11,699 nucleotides of DNA. Origin: Spirochaetota bacterium. GTDB lineage: Bacteria > Spirochaetota > B62-G9. Positions within the stretch are counted from its first letter, which is position 1. Every line of letters begins with the position of its first letter. Below are positions 7,766 to 11,699 of this stretch, piece by piece. The notes beneath the pieces were generated by a model that was not told where the DNA came from, did no database searches, and worked only from the letters and a program-made list of their open reading frames with translations. The stretch covers positions 1 to 11,699 of the forward strand of contig JALXDB010000433.1 in assembly GCA_026990615.1 (NCBI GenBank). The letters run 5' to 3'. Position numbers and translations under genes: made by a program.

Positions 7766-7875
7766 CAGGTATATTATCGTGAAAAATAGGGCTAATTTGA
7801 ACCTGTTATTAGTGTTTTGGGGACAGTGTAATCAAAAGCCATGGGAATGCCATTTATTATATAATGATAGCCCCG
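7766..7875. other. Intergenic gap between the foldase gene and the DUF115 gene
   Basis: This 110-bp gap separates two minus-strand genes. It contains a perfect 10-bp palindrome, ATTATATAAT at 7856-7865, which carries a TATAAT hexamer on each strand, but neither has a convincing -35. Nearer the DUF115 start, TTCAAA (7801-7796) and GATAAT (7778-7773) on the minus strand have 17-nt spacing and would start transcription almost at the ATG. I see no intrinsic terminator for the foldase gene. Whether the two genes share a transcript is open. Confidence 0.35.
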
Positions 7876-9330
7876 TCAGGATTTTGTTTTAGGTTTAAAG
7901 AATTTGTCGAAATTATCCACAATTCTGGAATCCCTCAAAACTTTTGAGTACCAGTCATTGAAAATCGTGTTCTCCTTCAGGGATTTGTATGCATTTTTCA
8001 GGTAATCTTTAACCTTGTTGTACTCCTCTTCTTTGAAACTTTTCTCCCCTATTACTTTAAAAATAATTTCTCCATCAATGGTTTTTATTGGACTGCCCAC
8101 CTGACCCATTTTGGTTTTGAATACTATCTCGGGTAGATTTTCGACATTCATAAGCTCAAAAAGAGGAACGTTCTTCTCTTCGTTCAGGATATACTTTCCG
8201 GCAAGGGTGATGTAGTCTGTTTTTTGAATGCGTAGATTTTTCTCGGAAGCTATTCTTTCAAAATCCTCCGGATTTTTTACAACATCTTCCAGAAACTCCT
8301 TGGCCTCCTTTCCTATTTTCTTTTCCAGTTCTTCTCTATGGTCATTTACATACTCTTTTTTTACCCTGTAAATTGCTTTGTCAAAATCTTCTATTTTTGG
8401 ATTATCCAGTGCTTTTATTATATGGTATCCAAATATAGTTTTAACAAACCCTATTTCGCCTTTTTTTAGCTTAAAGGCAGCTTCGGAAAATTCGGGAAGC
8501 ATCTCATCCCTGTAAAACCAGCCGAGGTCTCCACCTTTGTCTCTGGTGTTGTCTTCGGATTCCTTCTTTGCAATCTCTGAGAATTTTTCGGGGTTCTTCT
8601 TTACCTCTTCGTAGATTTCTCTGGCCTTTTTTTCATCTTTTTTTATCAGGATGTGGGCGACATGGGCCTTTTCAAAGAGCCTTGGATTCTCTTTGTAGAA
8701 CTGTTTCAGAAGTTTCTCGGGTATATTGTCGTATCTCAGATATACGTACTCTATTTTCTTTCCGAAATCCATAAGTTTATAGAATGATTTTACTTCAAGG
8801 TCTGTCACCTTCACCGTTCTGAAATGCTCTTCTAAAAAGAGATCTATGGTTAACTGTTCTTCTTCGCTCTTGTATATTCTCTGCCTGTCAGATTCGGGAG
8901 TGCTGTTGTACCTCTCTTCATCAAAGTTCTTATCCGGGGAAGCGTAGTAGCCTTTCTCAATTATAGATGCCAGTACTGCCTTTTTGCCCGGGGTTATTTT
9001 TTCTTTTTTTGCATACTGGAGGATTAGTGTCCGCTGTATAGCTGCGTCTAGGGCTTTTCTTAACAGCTTTAGGTTCTCTTCTTCCGTTATCTGTTTGTTC
9101 TTTTGAGTTGCTTCTTCATAGAACTGTCTGTAGAAGTTTGCAAATAGGGAATCACTCGAAGCTACTATTGGCTCACCGTTTACAACGGCTATATTAACCT
9201 TCCCCCCTCTTTTCGCTGCGTAGTTGTAGGCGAAGCTTCCGACAAATGCCACTGCAACAAATCCGATAATAAGGGTAGCGAGATACTTTTTGAAGGGAGG
9301 CTTTTTCTTCTTTCTGAATTTTCCTGGCAT
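7876..9330 (-). CDS. Membrane-anchored parvulin-type peptidyl-prolyl isomerase (SurA/PpiD-like)
   Basis: The protein is a foldase expected on the outer face of the cytoplasmic membrane, helping exported proteins fold by cis-trans isomerisation of prolyl bonds. From the ATG at 9330 it is 484 residues: a very basic N-terminus (KFRKKKKPPFKK), one membrane segment (about 18-38) and a SurA-like N-terminal chaperone region (about 45-190) opening with IAVVNGEPI. One parvulin domain (about 221-308) follows, with AHILIK (His226), GGDLGWF and FGYHIIK (His303), then a helical and mixed C-terminal chaperone region. A TTG 15 nt further upstream is also in frame, but it overlaps the SD GAGGG at 9339-9343, so the ATG is preferred. 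A single parvulin domain and uncleaved anchor make it closer to PpiD in topology; SurA proper usually has a cleaved signal and two domains. Confidence 0.9.
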   Translation of the reverse strand: MPGKFRKKKKPPFKKYLATLIIGFVAVAFVGSFAYNYAAKRGGKVNIAVVNGEPIVASSDSLFANFYRQFYEEATQKNKQITEEENLKLLRKALDAAIQRTLILQYAKKEKITPGKKAVLASIIEKGYYASPDKNFDEERYNSTPESDRQRIYKSEEEQLTIDLFLEEHFRTVKVTDLEVKSFYKLMDFGKKIEYVYLRYDNIPEKLLKQFYKENPRLFEKAHVAHILIKKDEKKAREIYEEVKKNPEKFSEIAKKESEDNTRDKGGDLGWFYRDEMLPEFSEAAFKLKKGEIGFVKTIFGYHIIKALDNPKIEDFDKAIYRVKKEYVNDHREELEKKIGKEAKEFLEDVVKNPEDFERIASEKNLRIQKTDYITLAGKYILNEEKNVPLFELMNVENLPEIVFKTKMGQVGSPIKTIDGEIIFKVIGEKSFKEEEYNKVKDYLKNAYKSLKENTIFNDWYSKVLRDSRIVDNFDKFFKPKTKS

Positions 9331-9338
9331 ATTTTGTG

Positions 9339-9343
9339 CCCTC
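9339..9343 (-). promoter_or_regulatory. Shine-Dalgarno site deciding the foldase start
   Basis: GAGGG on the minus strand lies 8 nt before the ATG at 9330. The alternative in-frame TTG start at 9345-9343 shares a base with this site, so the ATG is the likely start, giving 484 rather than 489 residues. Confidence 0.7.
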
Positions 9344-9385
9344 AAAAGAATTATAAAGAATAATTAATTATGAAAATGATAAAAT

Positions 9386-9414
9386 AAGCTAATACCCATA
9401 TATAGCTGTGTCAA
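9386..9414 (-). promoter_or_regulatory. Candidate sigma-70-type promoter of the foldase gene
   Basis: A perfect TTGACA lies at 9414-9409 on the minus strand. With 17-nt spacing the -10 would be TAGCTT (9391-9386), which is poor. A perfect TATAAT occurs further down at 9355-9350, but without a fitting -35 and almost on top of the SD. The -35 is convincing and the rest is not. Confidence 0.35.
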
Positions 9415-9442
9415 TTAAAAATTGGCCGGTGAGATTTTTTGG

Positions 9443-9471
9443 CTGACAAATTATAGATTATTTCTTATAAT
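9443..9471 (+). promoter_or_regulatory. Near-consensus sigma-70-type promoter of purA
   Basis: CTGACA (9443-9448, five of six matches to TTGACA) and TATAAT (9466-9471, perfect) are separated by exactly 17 nt. Transcription should start near 9478, giving an untranslated leader of about 58 nt before the purA ATG at 9536. It is the best promoter in the window. Its -35 lies 28 bp from the TTGACA of the divergent foldase gene, so the two promoters probably stand back to back. Confidence 0.75.
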
Positions 9472-9523
9472 ACTTTTGCTAATTTGTTCGTCTGATATGG
9501 TTGATTAAACCGGAATCACATAA

Positions 9524-10810
<1,287 letters not shown>

Positions 10811-10889
10811 ATATAAACCGACGGTGCTTCTATATAGTTCGGAATTTCTTGATGTGCTTTACAGATGTGCGCGTATTTATTGACCGATT

Positions 10890-11699
10890 CTAAACTGTGC
10901 TGTTTAACAGCTCTCTTATTTTATAAGAGTCAGACAAAACATTTTGCCAATCGGCGAGGCCTTTTTCTATCATATCCATAGATTGTTCTAAACGTCTTGT
11001 GAAATCCTCACTTGTATAGTTTTTATATCTGTTTTTTAGAAACTCATAGACTTTTTTCCCCTTTTTCGTTGGATGTAACCATCCTTTCCTATCAACTATA
11101 TAACCCCTGTCGATCAATGTCTGGATGATATGGGAGTATGTTGAAGGACGGCCAAGTTTTCTATTTTTCATTTCTTCAATGAGTGTTCCCTGATTATAAG
11201 GTGGGTTCGATGGGGCTTTAATAAGTTTTATTTCCGAGATGTTCATTCTTTCTCTGTCGAATATCTTAAGGTAGTTGTATACTAGATTAAAGCCATCCTG
11301 CACCACTTCTGTATTGACTTCTTCATGGTGGGTGAATCCTGGAAACTTTAATGTGAGAAGCTCTTTTTTAATCAGAGTTTCTCTCATCTGGGAAGCAATG
11401 AATCTCCTGAATATAAGATCGTACAGTTTGAGCAGATCTTTGGAGTTGTCTACTTCAAGTGTTCCGTTTAATATAAGCTGTTTTATTCCCCCTGCATCAA
11501 CGGCTTTGGTGGGTCTTATGCATTCGTGGGCGCCACCTTTTTCCCATTCCCTCGGTCTGAAGTAATCTCTACCGTACTTTTCAGCAATGTAGGGTGCCGC
11601 CACACTGTATATGCCGGCTTCAGACACCCTTGTACTGTCGGTTCTGTGGTAGGTTATAAGGCCCGATTCAAACAGATTCTGCAATATTCCAATGGTTTT
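10890..11699 (-). CDS. rgy: Reverse gyrase, C-terminal part (cut by the window edge)
   Basis: Reverse gyrase is a helicase fused to a type IA topoisomerase; it introduces positive supercoils using ATP and protects DNA at high temperature. About 269 C-terminal residues are visible, and the frame stays open to base 11699, so the start lies outside. Catalytic Tyr is in GLITYHRTDST (codon 11651-11649). GGAHECIRPTKAVD follows (about 11534-11493), with Cys where ordinary topoisomerase I has Ala (AHEAIRP). Near the end, PYNQGTLIEEMKNRKLGRPS is the type IA topoisomerase late motif, and RRLEQSMDMIEKG precedes the C-terminus. About 252 residues follow the Tyr, as in known reverse gyrases. The helicase half and zinc fingers cannot be seen, so a topoisomerase IA of similar sequence is not fully excluded, but the motif set strongly favours reverse gyrase. 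Confidence 0.9.
   Translation of the reverse strand, partial: KTIGILQNLFESGLITYHRTDSTRVSEAGIYSVAAPYIAEKYGRDYFRPREWEKGGAHECIRPTKAVDAGGIKQLILNGTLEVDNSKDLLKLYDLIFRRFIASQMRETLIKKELLTLKFPGFTHHEEVNTEVVQDGFNLVYNYLKIFDRERMNISEIKLIKAPSNPPYNQGTLIEEMKNRKLGRPSTYSHIIQTLIDRGYIVDRKGWLHPTKKGKKVYEFLKNRYKNYTSEDFTRRLEQSMDMIEKGLADWQNVLSDSYKIRELLNSTV

Noticed and set aside
7856..7865. Palindrome ATTATATAAT as an operator
   Set aside because: It is made only of A and T in an AT-rich gap and is likely by chance; no promoter clearly overlaps it.
10851..10870. Direct repeat GATGTGC separated by 6 nt
   Set aside because: Two copies of a 7-mer in an intergenic gap are too few to call a regulatory or mobile-element repeat.
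10811..10889. Possible bidirectional terminator between purA and the reverse gyrase gene (CCGA...TCGG)
   Set aside because: Only 4 bp pair over a long loop and no T-run follows on either strand.
10890..11699. Ordinary DNA topoisomerase I (TopA) as the identity of the right-edge gene
   Set aside because: The visible part has HECIRPT and YHRTDST rather than the TopA-type HEAIRP and YMRTDS, and it ends soon after the type IA core, without TopA C-terminal zinc ribbons.

Overview
The window carries ten protein-coding genes, nine complete and one cut by the right edge. It has no RNA gene, mobile element, CRISPR array or phage gene that I can recognise. It looks like core chromosome of a thermophilic bacterium. 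The strongest sign is the last gene, whose protein has the topoisomerase IA hallmarks of reverse gyrase (YHRTDST and HECIRPT), an enzyme found almost only in thermophiles and hyperthermophiles. The proteins are rich in Lys, Glu and Ile, arginine is mostly AGA/AGG, and the DNA is AT-rich (judged by eye, not counted). Formyl-methionine genes, DksA and PriA make it bacterial. A membrane-anchored parvulin foldase suggests a cell with a periplasm. I cannot fix the phylum; thermophilic diderm lineages such as Aquificota, Deferribacterota or Thermodesulfobacteriota are plausible.

Layout: positions 177-6036 hold a plus-strand run of six genes: a short DksA/TraR-type zinc-finger regulator, a family 4 uracil-DNA glycosylase, the replication-restart helicase PriA, peptide deformylase, methionyl-tRNA formyltransferase, and a membrane protein with three PASTA domains and no kinase. 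The glycosylase stop codon abuts the priA start codon, and the other gaps are 19-85 bp, so much of the run is probably one operon. Facing it after a 7 bp gap are two minus-strand genes: a DUF115/motility-accessory-factor-like protein (6044-7765) and a SurA/PpiD-like peptidyl-prolyl isomerase (7876-9330). A 205 bp divergent promoter region separates the isomerase from plus-strand purA (9536-10810), which has a near-consensus promoter. purA then converges on the partial reverse gyrase gene (10890 to the edge).

The left block combines genome upkeep (base-excision repair of uracil, fork restart, and a DksA-type RNA polymerase factor) with the paired start and end of the N-formylmethionine cycle (Fmt adds the formyl group, Def removes it). 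The right block covers envelope protein folding, AMP synthesis and DNA topology. I did not find a clearly new multi-gene system. The parts most worth a second look are the stand-alone PASTA protein, the DUF115 protein with no flagellar neighbours, the long variable N-terminus of the glycosylase, and the reverse gyrase itself.
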